The notes under the pieces are model-generated. The model saw only the letters and a list, made by a program, of their open reading frames with translations. It did no database searches and was not told the DNA's origin. The translations under genes were made by a program, and so were the position numbers. DNA of 64,000 nt, taken from Mesorhizobium sp. (lineage in GTDB: Bacteria; Pseudomonadota; Alphaproteobacteria; Rhizobiales; Rhizobiaceae). Below, one piece after another: positions 8,845-17,096 of this stretch. Within the stretch, counting starts at the first letter, position 1; the number at the start of each line of letters is the position of its first letter. The stretch is from positions 63,103 through 127,102 of the forward strand of contig NZ_SUHQ01000011.1 of assembly GCF_004962245.1 (NCBI RefSeq), in the 5' to 3' direction.

Positions 8845-8878
8845 GCCGGGCAGTGGCTCAAGGACCAGGCTGCCCGGC
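8845..8878. repeat. Inverted repeat between convergent ktrA and luxR-type genes
   Basis: GCCGGGCAG at 8845-8853 pairs with CTGCCCGGC at 8870-8878. The 9-bp stem encloses a 16-base loop and overlaps the last codons of the leftward regulator. There is no T run, so it may be a bidirectional RNA 3'-end structure rather than a classic terminator. Confidence 0.4.
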
Positions 8879-10009
8879 GGGCGGAACGATCTGCATGACA
8901 AGGCGCATCAGATCGGCCTGGCGGGAGACGCCGGTCTTCTGGAAGATATTGTCGAGATGCGTCTTCGTGGTCGTGCTGGCGATGTGAAGGCTGGCGGCGG
9001 TCTCGGCCAGGGTGTGGCCGGCGAGAAGGCTGACGAGCACACGGGTTTCGGCCAACGTCAGCCCAAAGGCCGTCGCCAGCATGTCGGCGGCATCATGCTC
9101 GTCCGGTATATTGCCGATGAACACCGCGGCGACCGCCGCGGGTTCCATGCCGGCGCGCAGATCGCCGCCGGTCATCGGCAGCACGCGGGCGAAGACGGGC
9201 GGCAGGTCGGATTCGCTGAGGCGGACGGCAAGCCCGGTCTTGCCGATGCTTGTCTCATCCTGGGCCGCAAGCATAATGGCGCTGTGAAGCTCCTTGGAAG
9301 CCGACGGGATATTCGCTTGCACAATGCCATGGGCATCGTGGATCGGGCCGCCGCTCCGCAGCATGTGCGTGGCCGAGCGGTTGGCGTGCAGGATGGCGCC
9401 GCGTTCATTCGTGAGGACCACGGCGCATGTCAGCGCATCGAGCGCCTCGGCCATCCGTGCGCGCTCGATCGTGCTGATGTCGAGCATGTTGCTGATCATC
9501 ACCGAACGGCGCACATGCGGCAGCAACAGCCCGCCAAGCCTGATTTCACGCTCGGTGATGATGCCTTGCCGCTCATGTCGGGCAACGGCGAAGCCGGCAA
9601 GGCGGGTAGGGGTGTGGATCAGGAAAAACGACATGACGTCGACCAGGCCTTGCGGCTTCAGGCACTCCTGAAAATATCGCGAGGTCTCCACATAGCTTTG
9701 AGGGACATGGCGTGAGACCACATGCGGCACTTCGAGCGAAGGCCAGGTCGAGAGATCCTCGATCAGGCGGGCGTGGATCTCGGGGATATGTTTGGCCTGT
9801 TGCTCCAGCCAGTAAGGCTCTATTCCCACGGTTCTGTAGATCAGCAGCCGGTCGTGACTGAGGTCGTCAAGGTGCAGGACCGCCGTCTGCGCGTTGAGCG
9901 CATCCCTGATCCCGGCGAGCGCGTCCTCCCATCGCTCAGGATCGAGCGCGCAATCGTAGATCGAGCCGATCAGCTTCGACAGCTCATGATGCGACAATGC
10001 CTTGGCCAT
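8858..10009 (-). CDS. LuxR-family transcriptional regulator with large N-terminal sensor region
   Basis: A 383-residue protein. The C-terminal 65 residues are a LuxR/FixJ helix-turn-helix (LTLAETRVLVSLLAGHTL, then AETAASLHIASTTTKTHL and the K-T-G-V-S-R-Q tail). The long N-terminal part looks PAS/GAF-like (LTCAVVLTNERGAILHANRSA near residues 215-235) and is not an autoinducer-binding domain by recognisable motif. The ATG at 10009 gives MAKALSHHELSKLI, which matches how this family begins; an upstream in-frame extension lacks domain sequence. It is divergent from the small secreted protein and cytochrome c genes, which may be its targets. The ligand is unknown. Confidence 0.82.
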   Translation of the reverse strand: MAKALSHHELSKLIGSIYDCALDPERWEDALAGIRDALNAQTAVLHLDDLSHDRLLIYRTVGIEPYWLEQQAKHIPEIHARLIEDLSTWPSLEVPHVVSRHVPQSYVETSRYFQECLKPQGLVDVMSFFLIHTPTRLAGFAVARHERQGIITEREIRLGGLLLPHVRRSVMISNMLDISTIERARMAEALDALTCAVVLTNERGAILHANRSATHMLRSGGPIHDAHGIVQANIPSASKELHSAIMLAAQDETSIGKTGLAVRLSESDLPPVFARVLPMTGGDLRAGMEPAAVAAVFIGNIPDEHDAADMLATAFGLTLAETRVLVSLLAGHTLAETAASLHIASTTTKTHLDNIFQKTGVSRQADLMRLVMQIVPPAGQPGP

Positions 10010-10417
10010 CGATGGCCCCCCGCATGTCGACAGCGCGTCCGACGCGGAATGGTACGCGCTCCCAGAGGTGCTCTCGCTTCTGCGGACCACGCGCGGACAG
10101 CCGACCGGCGGCGCGGCGGAACCTGCGCCGTAACCCTGCAAGATTTAGCGATCGCTTAAATTCGATTATCTCCTCCAAACAGGGGATGTGCAAGCAGTCG
10201 GGCGGTGAAATGCTCGCGCCCAGAAGAAAGGTCACACCAATTGTGACGACCGGTGGGGTTCGCGCCGTTCCCGGCTCGCGGGCCTTCGCTGATGTGATGC
10301 AGCCGGGGGGAAAATCGAGAATTCTTCCAGTGTGCGCCGACTATGACGGCGCGCGACCGCCTATTGCTGAAAGCTTGAGCCGGGCCTGGCCCGGACAATT
10401 CGGGATGGAGCAGCATT
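10010..10417. other. Divergent intergenic region with a perfect 10-bp palindrome
   Basis: About 400 bases without a gene lie between the LuxR-type regulator and the small secreted protein. At 10147-10156 AGCGATCGCT is a perfect palindrome within an AT-richer patch (TTTAGCGATCGCTTAAA) and is a candidate regulator site. No RNA gene is evident. Confidence 0.35.
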
Positions 10418-10777
10418 ATGTACAGGTACATTGCTTTTGCAGCATTTTGCATGGCGGCGATGCCCGCGCATGCAGGCGAGCTGGGGGCCATGAAGGCCGA
10501 GAGCATCGATCTCGCCGGCTTCCTTGGTGTCGTCTATTACACGCCCGAGGAGGACGGCTATCGGGTGGTCACCACAATCGCGCACGGCGAGGCTGGCTTG
10601 CCCGTGCGTTTCGTGGCGACACTGACCGAGAACCAGGTGGTCGCGGTCTCCGTGCCGGGCAAGCTGGGAGACTCGGACCAGATCATCGAGATATCGCGTG
10701 TCGGCGGCAAGCTTGTCGTCAGCCCGCAGCCGATAGACGGGATCGTGGTTGCTTCTCCAACGGCCGCCATCGAGTGA
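10418..10777 (+). CDS. Small secreted protein of unknown function
   Basis: A 119-residue protein with a signal peptide (MYRYIAFAAFCMAAMPAHA) and a mature part of about 100 residues rich in short beta-strand segments (VRFVATLTENQVVAVSV, LVVSPQPIDGIVVAS). There are no cysteines in the mature part and no motif I recognise. The start follows GGAGCAGCATT. It precedes the cytochrome c gene by 100 bases on the same strand, so a periplasmic role beside an electron carrier is possible. This is inference. Confidence 0.6.
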   Translation: MYRYIAFAAFCMAAMPAHAGELGAMKAESIDLAGFLGVVYYTPEEDGYRVVTTIAHGEAGLPVRFVATLTENQVVAVSVPGKLGDSDQIIEISRVGGKLVVSPQPIDGIVVASPTAAIE

Positions 10778-10877
10778 TGACCGTTGCCGAGTGATCCGAG
10801 GCCGAGTGATCCTAGTTAGAGTGATCCAGGGGGCATGCGCGTTGCGGCGGCGCTGCCCGCAGCGTGGGCGACGGACG

Positions 10878-11282
10878 ATGTCTCCATGGCTCGTCCCGTC
10901 TGTCGTCGTCTTGACCGTCGCCGCCGGGCTCAGTGCGTCTTCGCAGGACGACCCGGCCGCGGGCAAGTTCTACAGGATAGTCGGCGGCAAGGTCGATGCG
11001 CGAACCTATAACGGCTTCCGTCGCTATCATGGCAGCTGCAACCACTGCCATGGCCCCGACGGGATGGGCTCGACCTTCGCCTCGGCCCTTGTCGACCAGC
11101 TGCCCGGCATCGAGGTTTTCCGCAGCAATGTTCGCGACGGCGTGCGCGACGGCCCTTCGGTCATGCAGGGCTTCGCCGACGACCCCAACATCGCTCCCTA
11201 CATCGACGACATCTACGCCTACCTGCAGGCCCGCGCCGACGGCGCGCTTGGCCGAGGCCGGCCTGAGCGGCTTGAAGATTAG
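10878..11282 (+). CDS. Periplasmic c-type cytochrome, single heme
   Basis: A 134-residue class I cytochrome c. After an N-terminal hydrophobic export signal, the heme-binding CNHCH sits at about residues 54-58 and a likely distal Met ligand is in SVMQGF near residue 96. The C-terminal helix DDIYAYLQARADGAL is typical. It should be membrane-anchored or periplasmic and carry electrons for a dehydrogenase. Cytochromes of this shape often accompany quinoprotein (PQQ) alcohol dehydrogenases, but none is present in the window. The ATG at 10878 is chosen because an in-frame extension upstream is Arg-rich and would bury the signal sequence. Confidence 0.75.
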   Translation: MSPWLVPSVVVLTVAAGLSASSQDDPAAGKFYRIVGGKVDARTYNGFRRYHGSCNHCHGPDGMGSTFASALVDQLPGIEVFRSNVRDGVRDGPSVMQGFADDPNIAPYIDDIYAYLQARADGALGRGRPERLED

Positions 11283-11300
11283 AACCGCAGGCTGCCGGCT

Positions 11301-12434
11301 TCACCAAAGGACAGTGAGGCGATTATCCCTCCTGAGCGCCACATGGGTGCCGAAAGGCGAGCACTTGCGCTCGAGCGTCGCCGCGAGCCAGGTGGCATCT
11401 TCGGACGAGGCACGGTTCAGCCGGAACTTGGCGAGCCGGAACGGCACCAGCTCGAGCGAGACAAGCCTGCCCCCGGGCATGGCGAGCCGCGGCAGGTACA
11501 TCAGGGCAAGCTCGCCACGATAGGTTTCGTACCCCCTGATCCCCTCATAATCGGTGAGGAAGTCGCCGCATCCATAGAGGATCAGCCGGCCGTTATGGAT
11601 TTCGATCGGCTTGGGATGGTGGGAGGAGTGCCCGTGCACGACGTCGAAACCCGCGACATCGATGAGGGCATGGGCAAGCGCGCGTTCTTTCGCGGGGACG
11701 TCGTAGCCCCAGTTGCCGCCCCAGTGGATCGAGGCCAGCGCGAGGTCGCCAGGCCGTTTCATGGCCTCCACGGATCGGGCGATCTGCGCGAGCGGCCGAT
11801 CCGAGGCCAGCAGATTGACGCCTGGCTTGCAGGCGCCGGCTGCCCATGAAGCCGGAACGCCGCTCGTCTCGAGAGCGAAGCCGAAGACGAGCACGCGGCC
11901 GCCGCCGGCCAGTTCGATAATGGCGGGTGCGGCCGCCTCATCCGCGTCAAGCCCGGCCCCGGCATAGGCGAGGCCGGCATGCCGGAGCGTATCGAGGGTT
12001 TCGACGAGGCCGGGCTCATCCCAGTCGAGCACATGGTTGTTGGCGAGCACGCAGCAGCTCGGTCGCGCCGCCGCCAGGCAGCCGATGTTGGCCGGGTTCA
12101 TCTTGTAGTTGATGCCCTTGGGCGCCAGGGAGCGGCTGGTGGTGATGCTGGTCTCGAGATTGATGATCCGCGCGTCGGGAACTTCGCGGTCCAGCTCGGC
12201 GAGCGCATCGCCCCAGACATACGTATCGTCAACCTTTCTCGGGATCGGGCCATTGATGCGCTCGGCAAGCTCGACATAGGTCGTCGCCAGTTTGACATTG
12301 CGCTCGTAGAGGCGCGGCTCGCCCGGATTGGCGAGGATCTGGTCGATGCCGCGCCCGAGCATGACGTCGCCGCACAGGAACAGCTTTACGCTGCTTCGGA
12401 CGAGCCCGGCGGCATTGTTCGCGATCCGCGGCAT
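11301..12434 (-). CDS. CapA-family (PGA_cap) metallophosphoesterase-fold protein
   Basis: A 377-residue protein related to CapA of poly-gamma-glutamate synthesis, a calcineurin-like metallophosphatase fold. Visible family motifs in order are CGDVMLGRG near the N-terminus, NLETSIT, ANNHVLDW, IHWGGNWGYD, HGHSSHHPKPIE and GCGDFLTDYEG, together supplying the Asp/His metal ligands. No CapB or CapC partner is nearby, so a role in capsule polymerisation is doubtful. The ATG at 12434 follows a strong GAGGAGGAG ribosome site. The gene is divergent from the TRAP operon, with 154 bases between the two starts. The start of the upstream in-frame extension lacks a ribosome site. Confidence 0.8.
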   Translation of the reverse strand: MPRIANNAAGLVRSSVKLFLCGDVMLGRGIDQILANPGEPRLYERNVKLATTYVELAERINGPIPRKVDDTYVWGDALAELDREVPDARIINLETSITTSRSLAPKGINYKMNPANIGCLAAARPSCCVLANNHVLDWDEPGLVETLDTLRHAGLAYAGAGLDADEAAAPAIIELAGGGRVLVFGFALETSGVPASWAAGACKPGVNLLASDRPLAQIARSVEAMKRPGDLALASIHWGGNWGYDVPAKERALAHALIDVAGFDVVHGHSSHHPKPIEIHNGRLILYGCGDFLTDYEGIRGYETYRGELALMYLPRLAMPGGRLVSLELVPFRLAKFRLNRASSEDATWLAATLERKCSPFGTHVALRRDNRLTVLW

Positions 12435-12588
12435 CGAATCTCCTCCTCGCCAACCTCCAGCGAGGCTGAGGGTTTCCAGCCCCAATTTGAGCTCGTCCGG
12501 ATCGGCCGGCGGCGAAACTGGTTGCGCAAGGGCCAAGTTCGCATATTCTGCTTGTGGGAGAAGAGTTTACAATCATGGGAGGAATAAA

Positions 12589-13719
12589 ATGTCCGACAAG
12601 AAAATCTCGCGTCGCGGGTTCCTGGAAAAGTCCACCGCCATTACCGCCGGTGCGGCTGCGGCGACGACGCTCGCGACCCCGGCCGTGCTGGCGCAGTCGC
12701 CGGTCACCATCAAGATGCAGACCTCCTGGCCTGCGTCGGACATCTGGATGGATTTCGCGCGGCAATACATAGAGCGCGTCGAAAGGATGTCGGGCGGCCG
12801 GCTGAAGTTCGAGCTCCTGCCCGCGGGTGCGGTCGTGGGCGCGTTCCAGGTGCTGGATGGCGTCAATGACGGCGTCATCGACGCCGCGCATACCGTCCCC
12901 GTCTACTGGTACGGCAAGCACAAGGCCGCGTCGCTTTTCGGAACCGGCCCTGTGTTTGGCGGCAGCGCCACCACCATGCTCGCCTGGTTCCACAAGGGCG
13001 GCGGCAAGGATTTCTACCGCGAGCTGACGCAGGACATCATGGGCCTCAACGTCGTCGGCTTCTATGGCTTCCCGATGCCGGCGCAGCCGTTCGGCTGGTT
13101 CAAGAAACCTGTCACGACCGTCGCGGAACTGCAGGGATTCAAGTATCGAACGGTGGGCCTTGCCGCCGACCTCATGCAGAACCTTGGCCTCAGCGTGGCG
13201 CAGCTGCCCGGCGGTGAAATCGTGCCGGCCATGGAGCGCGGGGTTATCGACGCCTTCGAATTCAACAATCCGTCATCCGACCTTCGCTTCGGTTCGCAGG
13301 ACGTCGCCAAGAACTATATCTTGTCGTCCTATCATCAGGCGAGCGAGTCGTTCGAATTCCTGTTCAACAAGGACGTGTTCGACGACCTCGACGACGATTT
13401 GAAGGCCATTCTCGAATATGGCGTGGAGGCGGCCAGCACCGCGAACACCGCGTTCGCCCTCGACAACTATTCAGCCGACCTGCAGAAACTCCAGACCGAG
13501 CACGGCGTCACCGTGCACCGCACCTCCAAGGAGATTCTCGACGCGGAACTCCAGGCTTGGGACAAGATCATCCCGACGCTGGAGGCGGATGAGTTCATGA
13601 AGCGGGTGCTCGATAGCCAGCGCCAATGGGTCGAACGCGTCGTCTACTACGAGCTTATGAATTCAGCCGACCTGGCACTGGCATACGAACATTACTTCCC
13701 AGGCAAGCTGAAGCTCTAA
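12589..13719 (+). CDS. TRAP transporter substrate-binding protein (DctP type, Tat signal)
   Basis: A 376-residue periplasmic receptor. It begins with a twin-arginine signal, SRRGFLEK, and a hydrophobic stretch ending in AVLAQ. The mature protein shows the DctP fold, with WPASDIWMDFA, LPAGAVVGAFQVLDGV and an R-T-V-G-L-A segment in which the Arg would bind the substrate carboxylate. It resembles the subfamily that includes TakP (2-oxo acids) and the mannitol/chloroaromatic-type receptors. The ATG at 12589 follows GGGAGGAATAAA. It is the first gene of a dctP-dctQ-dctM operon and is separated from dctQ by a strong hairpin. The ligand is probably an organic acid, which is not proven. Confidence 0.9.
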   Translation: MSDKKISRRGFLEKSTAITAGAAAATTLATPAVLAQSPVTIKMQTSWPASDIWMDFARQYIERVERMSGGRLKFELLPAGAVVGAFQVLDGVNDGVIDAAHTVPVYWYGKHKAASLFGTGPVFGGSATTMLAWFHKGGGKDFYRELTQDIMGLNVVGFYGFPMPAQPFGWFKKPVTTVAELQGFKYRTVGLAADLMQNLGLSVAQLPGGEIVPAMERGVIDAFEFNNPSSDLRFGSQDVAKNYILSSYHQASESFEFLFNKDVFDDLDDDLKAILEYGVEAASTANTAFALDNYSADLQKLQTEHGVTVHRTSKEILDAELQAWDKIIPTLEADEFMKRVLDSQRQWVERVVYYELMNSADLALAYEHYFPGKLKL

Positions 13720-13740
13720 TTCGCGCCCCCGCTTCGCAAT

Positions 13741-13763
13741 CCGGCGGTCTTCCGGACCGCCGG
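13741..13763 (+). other. Stem-loop between dctP-like and dctQ-like genes
   Basis: CCGGCGGTC-TTCCG-GACCGCCGG is a perfect 9-bp stem with a 5-base loop and no T run. It lies 21 bases after the receptor gene and may protect the upstream message from 3' decay, raising receptor over permease levels. Confidence 0.6.
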
Positions 13764-13785
13764 TGCATCTGACGGAACCCGGCAT

Positions 13786-14433
13786 ATGCTCCGTTACATC
13801 GCGTTCGCCGATGAACTTTCGGCATGGTTTGGAAAGGTATTCGCCTGGAGCGTCGTCATCATGACGCTTGGCGTGAGCTATGAAGTTGTCGTGCGATACC
13901 TGTTCAGCGCGCCGACCGCGTGGGCATTCGACCTTAGCTACATGCTCTACGGCACCATGTTCATGATGGCCGGCGCCTACACCTTGTCGCGAGACGGGCA
14001 TGTGCGCGGCGATTTCGTCTACCGTCTGTGGAGGCCGCGCACGCAAGCGGCGGTCGAACTTGTCCTCTACTTCATCTTCTTCTTCCCAGGCGTGACGGCG
14101 CTGGTTCTGGCCGGATGGAAGGCTGCCGCACGCAGCTTCCGCTATCTCGAGGTAAGCTCGAACAGTCCGGCCGGGATTCCGATCTTCCAGTTCAAGGCCG
14201 TCATCGTGGCGGCAGGCATCCTGCTCTTCGTGCAGGGGATTGCCCAGCTGTTCCGCTGCGTCGTCTGTCTGCGAACCGGAACATGGCCGCGCGCGGCTGA
14301 AGACGTGGAAGAGACCGAGAAGGTGCTGATGGAAGCCAAGACGCTCGATGTTCTGCATCACGGTTCGGAAGCAGTCGACCTCCCATTCCTCCACCCCGAC
14401 GATCAACCCGACCGCGACGGAGAAGACAGATGA
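13786..14433 (+). CDS. TRAP transporter small permease subunit (DctQ type)
   Basis: A 215-residue membrane protein with four predicted helices. Family-like segments are FAWSVVIMTLGVSYEVVVRYLF, the AFDLSYMLYGTMFMMAGAY helix with a following SRDGHVRGD loop, and a C-terminal helix before a hydrophilic tail of about 50 residues. The long tail is typical of the larger DctQ proteins of the mannitol/chloroaromatic subgroup. Its stop overlaps the start of the large permease by four bases (ATGA), so the two are translationally coupled. It works with the large subunit to couple a sodium gradient to uptake of the ligand delivered by the receptor. Confidence 0.88.
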   Translation: MLRYIAFADELSAWFGKVFAWSVVIMTLGVSYEVVVRYLFSAPTAWAFDLSYMLYGTMFMMAGAYTLSRDGHVRGDFVYRLWRPRTQAAVELVLYFIFFFPGVTALVLAGWKAAARSFRYLEVSSNSPAGIPIFQFKAVIVAAGILLFVQGIAQLFRCVVCLRTGTWPRAAEDVEETEKVLMEAKTLDVLHHGSEAVDLPFLHPDDQPDRDGEDR

Positions 14434-15851
14434 GCGATCCTCAGGTCGCCGTCGCGATGCTGCTCATTCTGCTTCTGGCGATCTTCCTTGGCTTCCCGGT
14501 TGCGTTCACCTTGATGGCGCTCGGGGTTGCCTTTGGCTACTACGCTTATTTCGATCCGGGGCGGATGTGGCGCGTCTACGAACGGGCGGTTGAGGATGGT
14601 GCCGACGCCTGGACGCTTACGGAGCATTGGATCGGCGGCTTCTTCAATAACCGTATTTTCGATCTGTTCGTGAATCAGACCTATTCAGTGATCTCGAACG
14701 ACGTGCTGACCGCTATCCCGCTGTTCCTGTTCATGGGCTACATCGTCGAGCGGGCCAATATCATCGAGCGCCTTTTCGGCACCCTCTTTATCGCCACCCG
14801 CCGCATTCCCGGCTCCATGGCGGTTGCCGCCCTCGTCACCTGCACCCTTTTCGCAACGGCCACAGGCATTGTCGGCGCGGTCGTGACACTCATGGGCCTG
14901 CTGGCGTTTCCCGCCATGCTGAAGGCGCGCTACGACGTCAGATATGCCGCGGGAGTGATCTGCGCGGGCGGAACCCTCGGCATCCTCATTCCGCCGTCCA
15001 TTCTGCTCATCGTCTATGGCGCGACGGCGGGTGTGTCGGTGGTCCGCATGTATGCGGCGGCCCTGCTTCCAGGACTGCTGCTTGCCGGCCTCTATCTGAT
15101 CTACGTGGTGGCCAAGGCGGTGCTGCAGCCGCAGGTGGCGCCGAAGCCGACCCAGGACGAGGTAGGGCACTATTCGGCCCTGCAGATCAGCTGGATGCTG
15201 CTGACGTCCTTCGTCCCTCTGGCGGCCCTGATCCTCGCGGTGCTCGGCGCTATTCTCTTCGGCTTCGCCACGCCTTCGGAGGCTGCCGCCATCGGCGCGC
15301 TCGGCGGCATCGTGCTGGCCGCCGCCTACCGGGCCCTGACGTGGCAACGCCTGAAGGAGTCCGTCTATTTGACGGCGCGCACGACCGCGATGGTGTGCTG
15401 GCTGTTCGTCGGCTCCGCGACCTTCGCCTCGGTCTTTGCCTATCTGGGAGGCCAGCAGCTGATCAGCGATTTCGTCACCGGCCTCGACATGTCGCCGCTG
15501 ATGTTCCTGATCGTCGCCCAACTCATCATCTTCATCCTGGGCTGGCCGCTGGAATGGACGGAGATCATCGTGATCTTCATTCCGATCTTCCTGCCGCTGC
15601 TGGCGCATTTCGAGATCGATCCGCTGTTTTTCGGCGTGCTCGTCGCGGTCAACCTTCAGACGGCCTTCCTGTCGCCGCCCATGGCGATGTCGGCCTACTA
15701 CCTCAAGGGCATTTCGCCGCCGCATGTTCAGCTTTCGGATATTTTCCGCGGAATGATGCCCTATATGCTGATCGTCATCCTGTGCATGGTCATCATCTAC
15801 ATCTTCCCGCAGATCGTGTACGGGCTGCCCAACCTGATCTACGGAGGCTGA
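14430..15851 (+). CDS. TRAP transporter large permease subunit (DctM type)
   Basis: A 473-residue integral membrane protein with about 12 hydrophobic helices. DctM-type features include LFLFMGYIVERANI, TCTLFATATGIVGAVVTLMG, GTLGILIPPSILLIVYG, FATPSEAAAIGALGG, and a late segment, LSPPMAMSAYYLKGISP. An insertion of about 50 residues near position 45-90 is usual for this subgroup. It is the ion-coupled transport core for the organic acid captured by the DctP-type receptor. The operon order P-Q-M is intact. A tiny membrane protein gene follows 21 bases later. Confidence 0.92.
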   Translation: MSDPQVAVAMLLILLLAIFLGFPVAFTLMALGVAFGYYAYFDPGRMWRVYERAVEDGADAWTLTEHWIGGFFNNRIFDLFVNQTYSVISNDVLTAIPLFLFMGYIVERANIIERLFGTLFIATRRIPGSMAVAALVTCTLFATATGIVGAVVTLMGLLAFPAMLKARYDVRYAAGVICAGGTLGILIPPSILLIVYGATAGVSVVRMYAAALLPGLLLAGLYLIYVVAKAVLQPQVAPKPTQDEVGHYSALQISWMLLTSFVPLAALILAVLGAILFGFATPSEAAAIGALGGIVLAAAYRALTWQRLKESVYLTARTTAMVCWLFVGSATFASVFAYLGGQQLISDFVTGLDMSPLMFLIVAQLIIFILGWPLEWTEIIVIFIPIFLPLLAHFEIDPLFFGVLVAVNLQTAFLSPPMAMSAYYLKGISPPHVQLSDIFRGMMPYMLIVILCMVIIYIFPQIVYGLPNLIYGG

Positions 15852-15872
15852 GATGCCGCGGGAGGACAATAG

Positions 15873-16040
15873 ATGACCTTGAGTCGCTTCCTGGCCGTGC
15901 TGGCGTTTGTTGTCTTCCTGGCGTTTTTTGGCGTCGTGGTCCGCTTCGTCCCGCATCCCGATCTGGTGGTTGCGATCGGCATCGGCGTCCTCCTTGCGGG
16001 CTACGATCTTTGGAGCCAACTGTGGAACCGCGCGAAGTAA
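15873..16040 (+). CDS. 55-residue two-helix membrane protein downstream of TRAP genes
   Basis: This small reading frame encodes MTLSRFLAVLAFVVFL and onward, with two hydrophobic segments (about residues 5-25 and 30-45) separated by a short RFVPHPD loop, ending in LWSQLWNRAK. GGAGG lies about ten bases before the ATG. It sits directly after the large permease on the same strand, so it is probably co-transcribed. No family is recognised. It may be an accessory or assembly peptide for the TRAP transporter, which is speculation. Confidence 0.6.
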   Translation: MTLSRFLAVLAFVVFLAFFGVVVRFVPHPDLVVAIGIGVLLAGYDLWSQLWNRAK

Positions 16041-16088
16041 TCGCCAGATTGGGGCAGGTATCCCCAAAGAACGCATTGCAGGAAGATC

Positions 16089-16988
16089 ATGGGATTCGGG
16101 GTCTTCATTCACCGCTCAGATTCGATCTACAACGACCGCCCCGCAGAGCAATACCAGTTTCCTCGCCCGTATCTAAGCCGCGTCGAGGCATGCGTCGGCC
16201 ACTGGATCATTTACTACGAGCCTAGCAAGGTAAACGATACTCGTGGCTATTACGCCGTAGCCAAAGTCCAACAGATCATTCCCGATCCTGTGACGCCTGA
16301 TATGTACCTCGCTCTGATCGAGCCCGGAAGCTATCTCGATTTCGTCAATCCTGTTCCATTCAACGGGCCTGATGGCGTCGTTGAACGAGGCTTGCTCAAC
16401 GACCAAGGACGGATTTCCGGTCGCGCCCAATCGGCCGTCCGGCCGATCAGTCCAAGCGACTTCAACCGTATTATCGATTTGGGCCTGGAGACGAATGAGT
16501 TGTTGCTACCGCGCGTTGATGAGACCGGCACATCTCCTGGCTTTCAGGATGAGCAGGTGCCATTCGAATTCGAGCAGAGCCGTGATCGCGTAAACTACAT
16601 CGGATCGCGAATTGTACGGGACCGCATTTTCCGTCGCATCATTTTGCGCGCCTATGATGAGCGGTGCGCGATTACAGGACTCAAGTTGATAAATGGCGGC
16701 GGCCGGGCAGAGGTTTCTGCCGCCCACATTCGACCGGTCGAAAAGAACGGACCCGATATCATCAACAATGGGATCGCACTGTCCGGCACCGCGCACTGGA
16801 TGTTCGATCGCGGGTTGATCAGCCTATCCGATGATTTGGAGATCCTGATCTCGCGACAGGTCAACGACCTCGACAGCGTGCAGGCGTTCATAAACAAGAC
16901 CGGCCGCGCGCTTCCGCCGGGTCGACAATTTGAATGCCCGCATCCTCATTTCTTGCAATGGCACCGCGAGCACTGCTTTAAGCAATGA
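16089..16988 (+). CDS. HNH endonuclease with possible PUA-like reader domain
   Basis: A 299-residue protein. The C-terminal part (about 190-245) is an HNH nuclease of the HNH_2 type: CAITG at 193, AAHIRP with H213, INNGIAL with N227, and GTAHWMFDRG with H236 and D240. The N-terminal 130 residues (HWIIYYEP, YYAVAKVQQI, YLALIEPGSY) look like a small beta-barrel of the PUA/ASCH/EVE type, which in known proteins reads modified bases. The combination suggests a modification-dependent (type IV-like) nuclease. The fold assignment of the N-terminus is inference. The start follows CAGGAAGATC. Base composition is lower in GC than the flanking operons, and it converges with the giant NACHT gene. Confidence 0.75.
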   Translation: MGFGVFIHRSDSIYNDRPAEQYQFPRPYLSRVEACVGHWIIYYEPSKVNDTRGYYAVAKVQQIIPDPVTPDMYLALIEPGSYLDFVNPVPFNGPDGVVERGLLNDQGRISGRAQSAVRPISPSDFNRIIDLGLETNELLLPRVDETGTSPGFQDEQVPFEFEQSRDRVNYIGSRIVRDRIFRRIILRAYDERCAITGLKLINGGGRAEVSAAHIRPVEKNGPDIINNGIALSGTAHWMFDRGLISLSDDLEILISRQVNDLDSVQAFINKTGRALPPGRQFECPHPHFLQWHREHCFKQ

Positions 16989-17096
16989 GGCAGCGTGGGG
17001 GCGGACAATTGGCAAATTCGTTGCGCCTGTGGTTTAGGCACGAGGAATCGAGGGTCTGCCAGGGCCGGTCGACAAAGAGGCAATCGCGCCCGCACA

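Noticed and set aside
11301..12434. Capsule (poly-gamma-glutamate) synthesis locus
   Set aside because: Only a CapA-like protein is present, with no CapB or CapC partner in the window.
14685..16112. Long leftward frame of 475 codons antisense to the TRAP large permease
   Set aside because: It is rich in Asp, His, Arg and Gln with no domain pattern, as expected from the complement of a hydrophobic membrane protein gene.
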